This document shows, one piece after another, positions 10,913 through 21,710 of a stretch of 64,000 nucleotides of DNA. Position 1 is the stretch's first letter. Each line of letters opens with the position of its first letter. A program made the position numbers and the translations under genes. This DNA is from Ichthyophis bannanicus (lineage: Eukaryota > Chordata > Amphibia > Gymnophiona > Ichthyophiidae), in the NCBI GenBank assembly GCA_033557465.1, contig CM066035.1, positions 900,085,309 through 900,149,308 on the forward strand, in the 5' to 3' direction. The notes below the pieces were generated by a model. That model saw only the letters and a list, made by a program, of their open reading frames with translations. It had not been told where the DNA came from and made no database searches.

Positions 10913-11697
10913 GTATAAGAGACAGCATAATGGGGGTTGTGTCATATGATTGGAATGGGGTTCGCACGAGAAGTGGTTTCCGTATCTGTGATTAGCAATG
11001 TGATATAGACGATAGTTAGCAGAAGTGTTACTGAGTTCATGATGAACTGTAGTGCAGTCTTGTGGATAACAGGCTGTAGAAGATAAGCAGCTCTTAGGTG
11101 ATGTCTGAGGCTTTGTGTGTGAGCAATAAGATGAGGATAAGTAGGATACGCTGAGGTACTTTGTTACAGTTATCAATGTGATGCTGGGTATGAAGGCAGC
11201 ATCCGGTTGATGGGAGCTGTTGTATTGGGGTATTTCTTACCTAGTTAGGTAGAGTTGTTCTGGTCACTCTGTATTATGGCCGCTGGGCAGATTTTAGATT
11301 GGGTGGGTCCCGGCTGTGGGCGAGTGATTGGTGATTACGGATAGCAGTGATGGCTTTTGTAAGAAACATAGGCCTCGTGTGTATTTAGTATCCAGACAAT
11401 GACTGACTGAGGTTCAATACTGACTGTTTTGGACTACAAGGACGGGCTAGAGAAGGTCTCTGTGCTGTAGTAAGGAGGGTCACTCTTAAGGGCAATGCCT
11501 ATGGGCCCTTTGGTAAGGCCCTGATGCATGGGCGCAACTGAAGCACTGAGTCGATAGTGACGCTGTTCGGGGAGCAGGGTTAGGTGCTGCATTGGAGCCG
11601 GCCACCCTTCCCTTAGCTGAGCCCCGATGCCTTCGGATGTAGTGAAGCTGTCTTCCCATGGGGTCCCAGTGAGTCTCAATGCAGCTGCTGCTTAAGG
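10913..11697 (-). mobile_element. LINE 5' region, right part of the LINE split by the provirus
   Basis: This segment continues the LINE of 1-501. If the 10.4 kb provirus and one copy of GTGTT are removed, the minus-strand sequence reads without interruption into the endonuclease region. The first few hundred bases (11430-11690) are GC-rich and without a convincing gene, as expected of a LINE 5' UTR. A degraded coding frame begins near 11170. It abuts the CR1-like copy at about 11698. Confidence 0.65.
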
Positions 11698-12053
11698 GGT
11701 AGGATAAGCCATACAGAGGTAGACATGGTCCATCAAGCCCTATATCCTGTTTTCAAAAGCGGCCAATCCAGGTCAAAGTACCTGTCAGGTTCCCAAAAAG
11801 TACACAGATTCCATGTTGCTTATCCTGCAGTATGCAATGGATTTACCTGGTTCTTTTTAATGCTTTATGGACTTTTCCTCCAGGAACTTGTCCAAACCTT
11901 TTTTAAACCTAGCTACGCTAACAGCTCTGGTAATGAATTCCAGAGTTTGATTACACATTGAATGAAAAAACATTTTCTCCCATTAGTCTTAAATGGGCTA
12001 TATTGTTGTTTCATTACATATCTTTTAGTCTTTCTACTTTTTGAAGGATTAAA
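11698..12053 (-). mobile_element. CR1-like LINE 3' region, left part
   Basis: The sequence from AGGATAAGCCATACAG through TCCATCAAGCCC and ATCCTGTTTTC is the reverse complement of the CR1-like 3' end also present at 23265-24372, where the plus strand ends TTCTTATGTTCT. Its minus-strand order is RT C-terminus to 3' end running leftward. DIRS-A interrupts it at 12053/12054, and the rest follows at 17958. Confidence 0.8.
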
Positions 12054-12219
12054 GGTGAAATTAGACTTACCTGTTAATTGTTGTTCCTTGCGGAACTCTA
12101 GTCTAGTCCCGGACATCTGGGGTATAAGCACCTCCTCCCGCAGCCTTGGAGACTGAGCCCGAACTCTCTTTGGTGACACCAGTATAAGTAGCTGTGGGAC
12201 CGCCTCCTTGCTCCAGTAA
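12054..12219. repeat. DIRS-A left inverted terminal repeat
   Basis: Positions 12076-12219 match the reverse complement of 17821-17957 over about 140 bp with few differences (for example GCGGAACTC versus GCCGTCCCTC). The outer 20 bases, including ACTTACCTG, are unique to this end but are copied in the internal complementary region. The left tip is set by the point where CR1 similarity stops. Confidence 0.9.
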
Positions 12220-12526
12220 CCTATTGACAAAGCAGACTCACCAGAGGAATAAGTAAACGGCTACAACATTTTGAAAAGTTACTAACAGCAAATACATTTA
12301 CCGAATAATCAATTTTGGTCATGCACCACCCAAGGCTCATGGCAGCATGCGCTTAGCCCTGTGTGGCCCCCTGTCCAGGACCTCCCGAGAGGTACTGTAA
12401 CCACTGCCCCGTAAAGACTTATCCCCCCCCCTCAGGATCGCCGGGCATACAGGCGCTACTGCAGCCCAGAGCTACCTACCGTTAAAATTCTTCAGGCCAC
12501 GGATCCAAGTTAACAGAAGGGAGGGA
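12220..12526. other. DIRS-A spacer between terminal repeat and internal complementary region
   Basis: About 300 bp, with a C-run near 12425; no gene recognised. Equivalent spacers occur in DIRS-B, -C, -D and -F. Confidence 0.5.
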
Positions 12527-12627
12527 CACGGGACTAGACTAGAGTTCTGCAAGGAACAACAATTAGCAGGTAAGTCTAATTTCACCTTCCTTGTCGTCCC
12601 TCTAGTCTAGTCCCGGACATCTGGGGA
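12527..12627. repeat. DIRS-A internal complementary region
   Basis: The first part (to about 12585) is the reverse complement of the left tip and the second part (from CTTCCTTGTCGTCCC) the reverse complement of the right tip. It thus reads as the joined ends of a circular form: in reverse complement, right tip ...GACGACAAGGA followed at once by left tip AGGTGAAATTAGAC. This is the diagnostic DIRS feature thought to template the linear ends. Confidence 0.9.
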
Positions 12628-12647
12628 TGTAACAGAGCAGTAACATT

Positions 12648-13778
12648 TCAACGGGAGGGACCCGCTAGACCAGCCTGAAGAACCGCTGATCCAAAACAAG
12701 CATCCCTGTCTGAGTGTAAATCGATCCTGTAATGCTTGACAAATGAATGAAACGACGACCAAGTCGCCACCTTACAAATTTCTGCCGCAGGCACCAAATT
12801 GTACTCCGCCCAGGAGGTCGCTTGCGCCCTAGTCGAATGGGCTCTCAACCCAGTCGGCACCGCCCTGCCTTTTAGAATATATGCCGACGAAATGGCCTCC
12901 TTAATCCATCTAGCAATCGAAGACTTAGACTCAGGCTCTCCCTGCCTTGGACCTCCAAATAAGACAAACAATCTATCCATTTTACGGAAAACCGCCGTTC
13001 TCTGCAAACAGAGCCTTAATACTCGACTCACATCCAACCGATGCAACTTCTTCCCATCACGGTCTGCCACTTCTTTCTCAAAAGTCGGCAAAGAAATGGT
13101 TTGAGTCACATGAAAAACCGACACCACCTTTGGCAAAAAGGAGGGCACTGTGCGCAAAACCACCTTTTTGTCATAGAAGATCAAAAACGGCTCTCTACAT
13201 GATAACGCTTGTAACTCCGAAACCCTGCGCGCTGAAGAAATGGCCACTAAGAACACCGCCTTCAACGTGAGATCTTTTAAAGTCAACTTAGACAAAGGCT
13301 CAAACGGCCTATGTACCAACGCCTCCAACACCAAGTTGAGATCCCAAGTCGGTACCTGAACCCGGTAGGGCGGACGCAGCAGGGAAGCCGCCCTCAAAAA
13401 ACGCTTTACGTCTGGGTTAGCTGCGAGCGCTACACCTTGCACCTTTCCCCGATAACAAGAAAGGGCTGCCAACTGAACTTTCAAGGACGCGGCCGCTAAC
13501 CCCTTGTCAAAACCGTCCTGCAAAAAATCAAGAATCTGCGGAATAGAGGCTCTCAGCGCCACCATCCGCCGCAGTTCGCACCAAGACTCAAAAGGTCGCC
13601 ATACCCGAATATACGCCAACGAAGTAGACCGACGCCTGGACCTCAGCAAAGTGCCAATCACCGCCGCCGAATAACCCCTGGCCGTCAACCGTGCCCTTTC
13701 AATAGCCAAGCCGTAAGAGAGAACCGATCCACCTGAGGCATTAATAAGGGACCTTGTCCCAACAGATCCTCCCTGCAT
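12648..13778 (-). CDS. DIRS-A tyrosine recombinase
   Basis: 376 codons from the ATG at 13778 (MQGGSVG) to the stop at 12648. The N-terminal core-binding domain is around SRRRSTSLAYIRVWRPFESW. The catalytic domain shows the first Arg in ISSARRVSELQAL, the H-x-x-R box intact as LRAHSTRAQATSW, and the nucleophile Tyr in FVKHYRIDL near the C-terminus. It would integrate the circular DNA copy. The frame remains open far upstream over the RT gene, so the true start is uncertain; I chose the ATG by comparison with DIRS-F. It is one of the best-preserved element genes in the window. Confidence 0.88.
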   Translation of the reverse strand: MQGGSVGTRSLINASGGSVLSYGLAIERARLTARGYSAAVIGTLLRSRRRSTSLAYIRVWRPFESWCELRRMVALRASIPQILDFLQDGFDKGLAAASLKVQLAALSCYRGKVQGVALAANPDVKRFLRAASLLRPPYRVQVPTWDLNLVLEALVHRPFEPLSKLTLKDLTLKAVFLVAISSARRVSELQALSCREPFLIFYDKKVVLRTVPSFLPKVVSVFHVTQTISLPTFEKEVADRDGKKLHRLDVSRVLRLCLQRTAVFRKMDRLFVLFGGPRQGEPESKSSIARWIKEAISSAYILKGRAVPTGLRAHSTRAQATSWAEYNLVPAAEICKVATWSSFHSFVKHYRIDLHSDRDACFGSAVLQAGLAGPSR

Positions 13779-15715
13779 GGCAGTTTCCATGGTGCCTCCA
13801 CCAGAAGCCGCACCAGGTCGGCATACCACGGCCTTCTCGGCCAATCCAGCGCTACGAGAATCAGGAGTCCTTTGTGCTTCTCTATCCTCTGAACTAATCG
13901 ACCTATCAAAGCCCAAGGAGGGAATACGTAGAGGAGCTGCTCCGTCGGCCACCTCTGCAAAAGTGCATCTAAGCCCTCGGACATTCTCTCTCGCCTTCTG
14001 CTGAAAAACCGCTCCACCTTCGCTGAAGCAAAGGTTGCCATGAGATCCATCACCGGAAGACCCTAGCGCTCCACTATCAGCTCGAAGACTTCCTGATTGA
14101 GGACCCACTCCCCCGGGTCCACTGCGTTCCGACTCAAATAATCGGCGGTCACATTGTCCACCCCGGCTACATGCCCCGCCGTTAACACTTTGAGATGCCT
14201 TTTGGCCCACGCGAGAAGCTCCTTCGCCTCTGCCTCCAGCGATGCACTGCTGGTGCCCCCTTGCTGATTGACATATGCTACCGCTGTGGCGTTGTCCGAC
14301 AGGACCTGAATTGCACCGCCCTGCACCTGGGGCTGGAAGGCCCTTAACGCCAGGTAGACTGCTCGGAGCTCCAACCTGTTGATTGACCATTGCCTCTCCC
14401 GATCCGACCACTGACCTTGGGCAAACTGCCGCTCGAAGTGCGTCCCCCAGCCGTAAAGACTGGCATCCGTCGTCAGGGGCTTCCAGTCCGGCGACTCTAA
14501 CGGCATCCCCTTCTTTAGATTCCTGGGATTCAGCCACCATTGAAGAGAGAGCTTCACCGGCCCCGGACAACTCAACCACTGAGATAACGGATCAGACTGA
14601 TTGAACCACCGCCGGAGCAGCGCGGCCTGCAATGGCCGCATGTGCACCCTGGCCCAAGGCACGAGGTCCAACGTGGCCGCCATGGTCCCCAAAAGCTGCA
14701 GATAATGCCACACTGAAGGTGCCTTTCTCCTCAGGAACTCTCGAATGAGCCGGCGCAGGCCCTGGGCTCTGGTTAGTGGAAGAAACACCCTGCCTGTCTT
14801 CGTGTCGAAGCAAGCTCCTAGATACTCCAGCTCCTGGGTCGGTGTCAACTTGCTTTTTGCCACGTTTACCACCCACCCTAAGCTTTGCAGAAAGAGTACT
14901 ACGCGACGAGTGGCCTCTTTGCTCTCGCCCTGCGACTTTGCTCGAATTAACCAATCGTCGAGGTACGGGTGAACCAACACCCCTTCTCTGCACAACGCCG
15001 CCGCTACTACCATCATCACCTTGGTAAAAATCCGCGGAGCCGTCGCTAAACCGAACGGTAATGCCTGGAACTGAAAATGCCCCATCGGAACCGCAAACCG
15101 CAGGAACTGCTGATGCTCCAAGCGAATGGGAATGTGCAGATACGCTTCCGAGAGGTCCAGAGAGATGAGAAACTCTCCCTGCTGCATGGCTACAATGACT
15201 GAACGCAGAGTCTCCATGCGAAAATGAGAAACCCGGAGGCACCTGTTGACTCCCTTGAGGTCTAGAATCGGCCACCAAGAACCTTCTTTTTTGGGCACCA
15301 CAAAATATATCGAGTACCGACCGCAGCCGTACTGGGCGGGAGGAACCGGCACCACCGCTTTTAAGTCTTGTAACCTCTGTAAAGTCTCCCGCACCACCCG
15401 ACGCTTGGGCTCCGTTCTGCAAGGAGACTGGACAAAGGACTCCACAACGGGTCGATGAAGCTCTAGGGCATACCCCTCCCTTATTACCTCCAGAACCCAT
15501 CGATCCGAAGTTATTTGGACCCAGGCAGGGTAAAACTCTCGTAGCCGCCCTCCTACAGCCACTACCTCTGCCCGGGTCCCCCTCGTTTCATTGCAGCTTT
15601 TTGAGGGCCGAGGACGAGGGGGCTCCAAAACCTCTACCCGCTCCCCAAAACCCCCGAAAATTTTGGGACTGATACTGAAAACGTCCTCTCTGAAACTGAC
15701 CGAACCGTGGCGCAC
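13685..15715 (-). CDS. DIRS-A reverse transcriptase / RNase H (one in-frame TAG)
   Basis: The frame encodes the RT with ILDLKGVNRCL, SLDLSEAYLHIPI (catalytic Asp), LPFGLATAPRIF and YLDDWLIRA (catalytic pair at about 14945-14965). RNase H follows with TTDASLYGWG, ELRAVYLAL and LSDNATAVAYVNQQGG. A TAG at 14063-14065 interrupts it. The same frame then continues for 122 codons with the conserved post-RNase H region (LYVFPPWALIG and LVALDWPRRPWY), also seen in the other DIRS copies. The TAG may be a mutation or read through. No ATG begins the frame (first possible start is GTG at 15715), so expression by frameshift or reinitiation from gag is likely. Confidence 0.88.
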
Positions 15716-15722
15716 GAAATCT

Positions 15723-17040
15723 TCAAAACTCTCTCTGCTGACTTCTGGAAGGCGCTAGCGGTCGATTAGGCTTCTGCTTATCTTCTGGCAGCCTACCTCC
15801 CTTAGACTTCCCGAGGTCTTTCACCAACTTGTCTAAATCCTCTCCAAAAAGAAGTTTGCCCCGAAAGGGAAGCTTTCTTAGCCTAGCCTTTGAGGCTCCA
15901 TCTGCCGCCCAATTGCGCAACCAGAGATACCTCCGCGCCGCTACCACGGATGCCATACTCTTTGCCAGACCTTGAATAAGGTCATACTGCACATCTGCTA
16001 AATAGGCCGCCCCCGACTCCAGCCGGGCCGCCTCTTCCGCCATCTCGTCTTCCAGACCCAGCGAAATTCACTGAGCCCATCGTAGACATCCTCTAGCTAC
16101 CCACACCCCACAAATAGCAGCTTTCAAGGATATGGCGTTGACATCAAACACCTGCTTTAACAGAGTATCTAGCCGACGGTCCTGCATATCCTTAAGGGCC
16201 GCACTGCCTTCCACTGGAATTGTGGTCTTCTTGGTAACCGCCGATACCGCTGCATCCACCTTAGGTGATTTAAAAAGTTCTCTATCTTGTTCTTGCAAGG
16301 GATACAGCCGAGCCATCACTCTGGAACCCTTTAGCCCAGCCTCTGGCGTGTCCCATTCCTCCCGAATCATTTCATTAAAAATCCTATGCATCGGAAACAC
16401 CTTTTGGGACTTCCGCGTTGCCTGAAGCAACGGATCCTCTAAAGACGAATCTGCCAAGCTCTCCGCTACCGGCATATTAAGAGCCTTCAGAGTCTCGGAA
16501 ATAAGAGCTGCCAGCTCTTCCCGGCGGAAGACTCTAACCACCCTAGCCTGGTCCTCCTGCTCTGCAATCTCGCCTTCTTCCAGCTCCAGATCCACCTCCA
16601 AATCCGGACTGTCCGAGATCTCCTCCGAAACTACCGCAGCTACCTTAGCCCTCTTATAAGGGGTGCCTTCCCTGCCCTCGACCAGGGCAGCCCCAAGCCT
16701 TTTCAGACCACTCCCCCAACTCCGCAGCTCCCTGCTTCTCTGCTAGGTCCTGCTGCAGTAAGGAGAGAAAATCCTGGGAGAAAATGTGTGACAGCCCCCC
16801 CTGCAAGCCCGAAAGGGACGTGGAGGGCTCCGCTGACAAGGGAGGCCCCTGAATGGGCCCTGACGAAGGACCTGCCGGAGAGAGCGGCTCAGGAGAGCCC
16901 GACGCCCCTTCCCCCGGTCCCGCTCCATCGGTCTCTATGTCCTTTGATTCTGCTTCCAACGCGCAGCCCTTACAGACCCCCATATCTGAAAGCGATCCCT
17001 GTTTGGCTCCACACATGACACACTGGGGCCTGGACGGCAT
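15723..17040 (-). pseudogene. DIRS-A gag-like ORF (one frameshift, one TGA)
   Basis: The ATG at 17040 begins MPSRPQCVMCGAKQG, a short CxxC...CxxC zinc-ribbon-like N-terminus also found in the gag-like ORFs of DIRS-C and DIRS-E. The frame closes at 16654. The next frame (open before 16601) continues with acidic sequence (EVDLELEEGEIAEQED), a helical region and, after an in-frame TGA at 16068-16070, a basic tail (GKLLFGEDLDKLVKDLGKS). A +1 shift near 16680 would link the two. Family role: presumed nucleocapsid-like RNA-binding protein. Confidence 0.75.
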
Positions 17041-17820
17041 ACCGGCAAGCCTTCCCACAGCTGCCTCTGCTATACCACAAAGGGGTCTGCCTTTTCCTAT
17101 TATTATTTATTTCCCTTTGTTTCCATCTTGTGCTCTAAAACTAGCGACGCAGGCTAAGCAGTGGGGAGCTTCAGACAGAGCAGTGAGCCCGCTATGGCCC
17201 GCCAACAACCTGCACCAGCCCACTCAGCGCTTCCCGCCGAAAACGCTGTGTGCGTACGGCCTGCGCACCGCTCAACTCCAGCACCAGGAGGTTTGCCGCG
17301 CTTTTCCCCTGCTAGGCCTGCAACGCCCCGAGGCCTCTAATGACCGCTAGTTCCCTGCGAGGCACTCACCGTGCTTCAAGCTGCCTGCCGCTTCTCCGAC
17401 AGCACTGTAGACCAGCGATCCTCCGGCTCTGCTATCGCCGCCGCGGCAGACAAAGCGGCCGATGTCGCGGCGAGCTCTCCCTCAACACCTCCTCACCCGC
17501 TGTACGGGTTCGGGAGACGGAGGCCCCAACAACTACTCCCACACTCCCCCCTGAATACAGTACCTCCAGGGAGGGGGGAAGAGAGGGGGAGTAAATTTTA
17601 AGTGACCGCCAGCCGTCATCCAGCCGGCACAAAGCCCTGGCTGGTAAATTTAAAGCTGTAGGTCCACCTAGCTTCTCTGCTTCCCTTGTGGAATCTCCTT
17701 GCTTTTCTTACTTTGCCTTGTTTCTTTTTTTTTTTTTTTTAAGCTATAAGAACTCCTAACTGATTCCTCTAGTGCGCCCCCTGTGGCTCACACCTCCATC
17801 AGCTGCCTTGGAGAATGAGC
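17041..17820 (-). other. DIRS-A 5' untranslated region
   Basis: A GC-rich stretch between the gag start and the right terminal repeat. It has a T-run at 17727-17742 and no supported gene. It presumably holds the promoter, but no clear TATA box is seen. Confidence 0.45.
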
Positions 17821-17957
17821 TTACTGGAGCAAGGAGGTGGTCCCACAGCTACTTATACTGGTGTCACCAAAGAGAGTGACGGGCTCAGTCTCCAAGGCTG
17901 CGGGAGGAGGTGCTTATACCCCAGATGTCCGGGACTAGACTAGAGGGACGGCAAGGA
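17821..17957. repeat. DIRS-A right inverted terminal repeat
   Basis: Begins TTACTGGAGCAAGGAGGTGG and ends ACGGCAAGGAA, the inverse of the left repeat. CR1 sequence resumes directly after it. Confidence 0.9.
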
Positions 17958-18700
17958 ACAACCAATTTACGTTTACCAGTTCCATTCATTCATTAATTTA
18001 TAAACCTCTATCATATCTCCCTTCAGCCATCTCTTTTCCAAGTTAAAGAGCCCTAACCTTTTAAGCCTTCCCTCACAGAGGTATCCTTCCACCCACTTTG
18101 CTATTTTGGTGGCTCTTCTCTATACCATTTCTAATTCTGCTATATCCTTTTTAAGATAGGTTGACCAGAACTGCACACAATATTCAAGGTGTAGCCACAC
18201 TATGGAATAATATAGATGCATTATACTTTTTTTTATTCTCCTTTCCTTTCAAATCCTAGCATTCTATTTGCTTTCTTGGCTGCTGCTACACAGGGGGTTT
18301 CAATATATTATCCATGATGACATCTAAATCCTTTACCTGGGTGGTGGTTCCTAATGTGGAACCTTACATTGTGTGACTGCGGTTTGGGTTGTTCTTCCCT
18401 AAGCGCATAACTTTGCATTTATCCACATTAAATTTCATCTGCCATTTGGATGCCCAGATTTCCAATTTCTCAAGGTCCTCTTTCAATTTTTCACAATCCC
18501 CCTTTAACAACTTTGAACAATTTTGTGTCATCTGCAAATCTGATCATGTCATTTGTTATTCCTATTTCCAGGTCATTTATGAATATGCTAAAAAGCAGCG
18601 AGCCCAGCACAGATCCCTGGTGTACTCCACTATTCTCCTTTCTCCATTGAGAAAATTAGCCATTTAGCCTTACTCTCTGTTTTCTATCTTTAAATGTTAA
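17958..18700 (-). mobile_element. CR1-like LINE, right part (reverse transcriptase region)
   Basis: This continues the copy at 11698-12053. Around 18520-18640 the minus strand encodes the RT palm in degraded form (GSVLGPLLF-like block, then NDLEIGI and FADDTKLF-like residues). The region near 18000-18300 corresponds to the RT C-terminal area. Joining GGATTAAA to CAACCAATTTACG restores the CR1 reading with no duplicated bases. Confidence 0.8.
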
Positions 18701-18722
18701 TAGATTAAACTCACTAACTGAG

Positions 18723-18890
18723 AGGCTAATATTCAAAGGGTTTATGCTCCTAATTTTGAGAATCAGGCTCTAAACTAGCCTTCTGGACAATTTACTTGGA
18801 TGGAATGCTGCTGAATACCCTACTGAGTGGCATTTAAGCAGTTTACAGGTCTGCAAACTGCCTAAATGGCTTTGAATATCCCCCCCCCCT
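18723..18890. repeat. Small inverted-repeat element (MITE-like)
   Basis: The left end reads GGCTAATATTCAAAGGGTTTA and the right end, in reverse complement, GGGGATATTCAAAGCCATTTA, so about 20 bp are shared in inverted orientation around a 120-bp centre. This fits a non-autonomous DNA transposon. No target duplication was confirmed. Confidence 0.5.
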
Positions 18891-19228
18891 CATAAAACTT
18901 TAAAGCTCCTAAATTTAGGTGAATTTTAATCAGAAAACACACTCCTATGTTTGACTGAAAAAAGGAGACATATTTAGGCACCTAACTTCAGAGCCTAAAA
19001 TTAAGAGCCAGGGTTTGGTTTTGGGGTTTTTTTTGGTTTGGGTTTTTTTTTTTAAATATTTTGAGCCCTTAAATTACAGACATCAGAGACAGGTTGCTTG
19101 TTTTACAGAAATTTTGGGGTAAATTTTCAAATGCCGTGGCATTTAAATTATCTACATAGGAAGTGATGCTGAATATATGTGGAAAGCAGTGACCACTGCT
19201 GCTCTATGAATAGTGGACCCTGAACCTT
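18891..19228. other. Intronic sequence without gene
   Basis: AT-rich intron with a T/G-rich simple tract at 19013-19055 and inverted copies of the short motif AGGCACCTAA. No gene is seen. Confidence 0.4.
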
Positions 19229-19590
19229 AGACCCAGATATTCAATGCTAGACCAATCTGGTCACCGGCATTAAATATCTTGATCAACTGGATAGGACAGA
19301 AGCTAACAGGGCGGCAGCGATATTCAACTGCTGCCCAGTTTGCTTCAGCATGGAAAGTTAGGACAGCCTTTAGTGTGCCTAGCTCTCGCTGCTTAGGGAT
19401 AACTGGGTAGTGGCTGAATATCACCGCTGCCTAGTTATCCCCAGGTGCAGCCCCTGCTGCAACCCCGGAATGCCCCAGTGCTAGCTGGTTAGCATTGTGG
19501 CATGCAGCAGCATGCTGAATATCCCAGTCAGCTCGATTAACAAGGTTAGGAAGTCGGCTTACCATGCTAACTGCTTTAAATATCAGGGCC
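19229..19590. repeat. Inverted-repeat element, second type (MITE-like)
   Basis: The ends GACCCAGATATTCAATGC (left) and, in reverse complement, GGCCCTGATATTTAAAGC (right) are inverted copies. The body is GC-richer than the flanks and contains further inverted TAGTTATCC / GGATAACTGGG copies. The ends share ATATTCAA with the element at 18723, suggesting a related family. Confidence 0.5.
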
Positions 19591-19790
19591 ACTGGCAATA
19601 TTCTGTTTCTATCTGTTCTAGCTGAACTGTTTAATTTAGGGAAGCGAAAAGGCTGTCCGAAATTAAACTGCACCACTATACAGATAAAAATTGCCTACTA
19701 TCCATAGTGTTAGGCGAATGCCCACATTCTGCCCTAGTATTGTCCAGATAGTGCCAGAGAAGCCTGGAACTGGGAAAATCAAGGAAGGTA
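19591..19790. other. Intronic sequence without gene
   Basis: Short stretch between the inverted-repeat element and DIRS-B; nothing recognised. Confidence 0.3.
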
Positions 19791-20334
19791 AAGCATAGTT
19801 ACTCACCTGTGGCAGGTGTTCTCCATGAAAAGCAGAAATAAGTCCTCACGTATGGGTGATGCCACCGACTGAGCCCTGCATGGAATGCTCCCTAGTTTCG
19901 AAAGAAAGCTTTTGGGAGTTACACCGTGCATGCACGCCTGCCTTCCCACCCACTGCAGCGCCATATTCTCTAGTAAGATATCATAGCAGGAGCCAAAAGG
20001 CAACTCCCCAGGGAGGGGAGGGGAGGGGAGGGGAGGGTTGCGAGGCTTATTCCTGCTGTTCACTGAGAACACCTGCTACAGGTGAATAAGTATGCTTGCT
20101 CCATGAACAAGCAGGAAATAAGTCCTCACGTATGGGACTCCCAAGCTACAGGCTACAGGAACCTGAGGAGATGAGCAGCTCAACTGAGCACGATAACTGG
20201 AGAAGTGAGAAAGGCCAGAGAGGAAGTCCCACTGAGGGACTCATCTGATTAAGTATCCTCAGCCGACATCAATCTGAGGGGATATTTTAGCAGGTAGTCT
20301 GGACAGACAGAAGGGCCGGTGGGTAGGAGTTGAC

Positions 20335-21090
20335 TCTAAGAACCAAAGAGATGCCGGAGCACAGCCTAGCCAAAACTGCCATCCTGTTGAGAATCCCCAA
20401 TGTGCTGCGAAGATATGGGCCCAAGACTACGGTTGCAGCCTGCAGATTTCCTCTGCAGACACCGAACAGAGGTTGGCCACTGATGCGGCCATCATGCGAA
20501 TATTGTGAGCCCTGACATTACCCTCAAGGTTCATCCCAGCCAGAGAGTGCGCATGAGCAATGCAATCTGCTAGCCAGAGGGATAGCATAGGCTTCAAGAC
20601 AACGATGCCCAGCCTATTAGGGCCAAAGGAGACAAACAGCTGGGTGGATTGACAGTGCGCCTTCATGCACTCTAAGTAGAAGGCCAACGCACGCTTACAG
20701 TCCAGCACATGCAAGGTCACCTAACCACGGTTCACGTGAGGCTGGGGAAAGAACATCAGGAGGACAATGGACTAGTTGAGATGGAATGCTGAGATCACCT
20801 TCGGCAGAAAGTGGGGATACGTGCGGAGCACCACATGGTTTTGATAAAGCCTGGTATACGGAGGGTGAGCAACCAGAGCTTGGAGGTCACCGACATGTCA
20901 CGCCGATGAGAGAGCCACCAGGAAGAGAACCTTCCAGGTCAAGAACTTCAGCAAACACAAGCCTAGGGACTCGAAGGGGACTTGAGCGGAGGCTGCATGA
21001 ACTGGGCCACCAGTGGCTGGACCAAAACGGGCTTTCCTCCAGAGTCACGATAGTTAGTCCCAATTGCACTGGAAGTGGACTCACACCAAG
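20335..21090 (-). pseudogene. DIRS-B tyrosine recombinase remnant
   Basis: The clearest frame (20720-20427) includes LDCKRALAFYLECMKAH, the H-x-x-R box (VRAHNIRMMAASVAN) and the start of the tyrosine segment (VSAEEIC). Upstream homology (21090-20720) is broken by frameshifts, and the C-terminal Tyr region is in another frame. Not functional. Confidence 0.75.
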
Positions 21091-21710
21091 TCAGACTTCA
21101 GCCCGTAGAGGTGCAGGCGGTACTCCAGCAGCTGCTCCACTGGACAAGAGAGAGTCAAGGGCTCTACTTGAACACCAGACAGCGAACTGCTGCAACTTTA
21201 ATGCATAGGCCTTGTGCATCGAGTCCTTGCGGCATGCCAGCAAGATGCCTGTAATGCCCTTGGGGAGATCAAGCTTTGGGAGAATGACTCTCTCCACATC
21301 CAGGGAGCAGATGATGGAGTGCAACAGGGAGCCGCTCTCCTGCAAGATGAGATCTGAGTCGGACCCAGGCGAAGAGGCTCCTGCAGGAAAAGCTGCAACA
21401 GCAGAGGGAACCAAGGCTGTCGAGGCCAGTATGGGGTGACAAGATCATGGAGCTCCTCTTGGCCTGGAGCTTTAGGAGTGTCTTTGCGACAAGCAATACC
21501 GGGGAGTAGGCATACAGGAGGCACTGCTCCCATTGGAGGAGTAAGGCCTCCATGGCCAGGCAACCGCTGGCTGGCCTCAGAGCAGAACCGAGCCACTTGG
21601 GCATTCTGCTTTGAAGAGGTCCACCACCGGAGTGCTCCACTCCCAGAAGATCCAATCCAGCACTTCCCTCTTGAGAGTCCACTCGTGAGGTTTGAGCTGA
21701 GGGGGAGGTA
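21091..21710 (-). pseudogene. DIRS-B post-RNase H region remnant
   Basis: In frame 21682-21269, LLYAYSPVLLVAKTLLKLQ corresponds to LYAFPPIPLIPKTLFKLQ of DIRS-D and -F, followed by a degraded equivalent of LIAPHWPRQ. It ends abruptly at the LINE boundary. Confidence 0.65.

Larger units (their letters stand above)
12054..17957 (-). mobile_element. DIRS-A, nearly complete DIRS1-like tyrosine-recombinase retrotransposon
   Basis: A 5.9 kb element with inverted terminal repeats (12054-12219 and 17821-17957), an internal complementary region (12527-12627) and three gene regions in DIRS order on the minus strand: gag-like, RT-RNase H, tyrosine recombinase. DIRS elements replicate through a circular intermediate resolved by the recombinase and insert without target duplication; the flanking CR1 sequence closes up with none. 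It is a different, GC-richer family from the other DIRS copies here. Only one TGA (gag), one gag frameshift and one TAG (RT) break the coding capacity. Confidence 0.93.
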
